Assembly: GCA_001630475.1 (NCBI GenBank)
Contig: KV419420.1
Location: 143,024-207,023 of the forward strand
Length of the DNA stretch: 64,000 nt
Direction: 5' to 3'
Source: Sistotremastrum niveocremeum HHB9708
Taxonomy: Eukaryota; Basidiomycota; Agaricomycetes; Sistotremastrales; Sistotremastraceae
Position 1 is the first letter of the stretch. The number at the start of each line of letters is the position of its first letter. The translations under genes and the position numbers were made by a program. The notes beneath the pieces are model-generated. The model saw only the letters and a program-made list of their open reading frames with translations, was not told where the DNA came from and searched no databases. Positions 63,597-64,000 of this stretch are shown here, piece after piece.

Positions 63597-64000
63597 TTGC
63601 TCTCGCGGATCTTCGGATGAGGTTTCCGAGTCTGCTTCGCCTGCGGACAGATGCCACATGTCTTCGGCTCCCCCTCTTTCGTGATCAGCTTGATGCCAGT
63701 GACGAGTCCGTCCCGCACGAGTTTCTCCGCAGCTTTTGGAGATATATGCGCCATGAGCTTATGGAGTTCGTAGATGGTGACGTGAAGATCGGTGGGTTTG
63801 GCAGATTTAGCAGATTCAGCGGACGTGGCGGATTTGGCGGAGGCCTTCTTCGTAGGAGTGCGAGACAAGAGATGGTAGAGACCATTGAGTTCATGGAACT
63901 CGGCGAAGGTCTTCTCCTCCTTTGAGACTGCGCATACTCTCTTTTCGATATGAATGGCGAATCCGGCTTTATCGAGGCGACTGGCAGAGACGAGGGCAAT

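Larger units (their letters stand above)
59840..63999 (-). pseudogene. Ty1/copia polyprotein (integrase, RT, RNase H), broken
   Basis: Reading from the right edge on the minus strand: a GAG-pre-integrase HHCC zinc finger (ELHKLMAHISPKAAEKLV ... KTCGICPQAKQTRKPH); the integrase core (VHSDVSGPAPKATRKGM, FVTFTDDYSRETYLVLLK, FQSDRGGEYTSEEF, SPSQNGISERLNRTLKEKAR); a Pro/Ser-rich linker; and RT (VYKIKLDALGKPVKYKAR, YQADFEQAFLNGTLRETVYM, PLYGLKQAAREWY, FLGIHVDDVHS, where VDD is the catalytic box). The end of RNase H follows (TTLFGDNQSAIAMAKEHKF, ADILTKAL). The frame is cut by elements at 63509, 62493, 62321, 61527 and 60099. At 60099 about 150 residues between RT and RNase H are also missing. The gag end and 5' LTR lie outside the window. 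Inactive. Confidence 0.85.

Noticed and set aside
1-64000. CRISPR arrays, bacterial operons, riboswitches
   Set aside because: Nothing in the window resembles them; gene structure is eukaryotic throughout.

Overview
The window is nuclear DNA of a filamentous basidiomycete, most likely a mushroom-forming Agaricomycete. Genes are split by many short GT-AG introns of about 45-60 bp. The protein families fit that group: BTB/POZ expansions, a fungal TKL-type kinase, a heme-thiolate peroxidase, ACS-family transporters, class A flavin monooxygenases and a Tnp2-type DNA transposase. I cannot name the species. Two runs of N (6431-6690 and 16840-16994) are assembly gaps, and both lie inside short repetitive elements.

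Layout. 1-13.7 kb: a truncated unknown gene at the left edge, then three paralogous WD-repeat-like proteins, each ending in one membrane span (862-2598 -, 4617-6097 -, 12023-13713 +). A small unknown gene (3286-4097) lies between the first two. A Tnp2/CACTA-like transposase copy (7300-11564) lies between the second and third. 14.4-18.7 kb: one long Pro/Ser-rich gene interrupted by three short inverted-repeat elements. 20.4-37.9 kb: a metabolic island of three salicylate-hydroxylase-like flavin monooxygenases and two allantoate-permease-type MFS transporters. These form two divergent monooxygenase/transporter pairs, plus a lone monooxygenase and a decayed third transporter. 38-46 kb: a protein kinase, a secreted heme-thiolate peroxidase, a CFEM-like putative GPI protein and a small secreted Cys-rich protein. 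46.4-56.2 kb: six paralogous BTB/POZ genes on both strands, all with a C-terminal CWW motif. 56.9-58.5 kb: two housekeeping genes, ribosomal stalk protein P1 and a cytosolic-type Mn superoxide dismutase. 59-64 kb: the 3' part of a Ty1/copia retrotransposon on the minus strand, heavily damaged by nested small elements.

The most striking feature is a set of non-autonomous elements whose edges can be read to the base. Eight are hAT-like: seven have perfect 8-bp target duplications and YARNG-type ends, and the eighth (60099-60397) has lost its duplication. Four are a separate family of 88-98 bp near-perfect palindromes with 2-bp duplications and CWTCAG...CTGAWG ends. In every interrupted reading frame I tested, removing the element plus one target copy restores the frame. 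The exception is the copy without a target duplication, which sits exactly on an internal deletion of the copia polyprotein. The palindrome family is the best candidate for something undescribed. The BTB-CWW cluster with TGACG-rich promoters and the duplicated monooxygenase/transporter module are the main host-gene observations.
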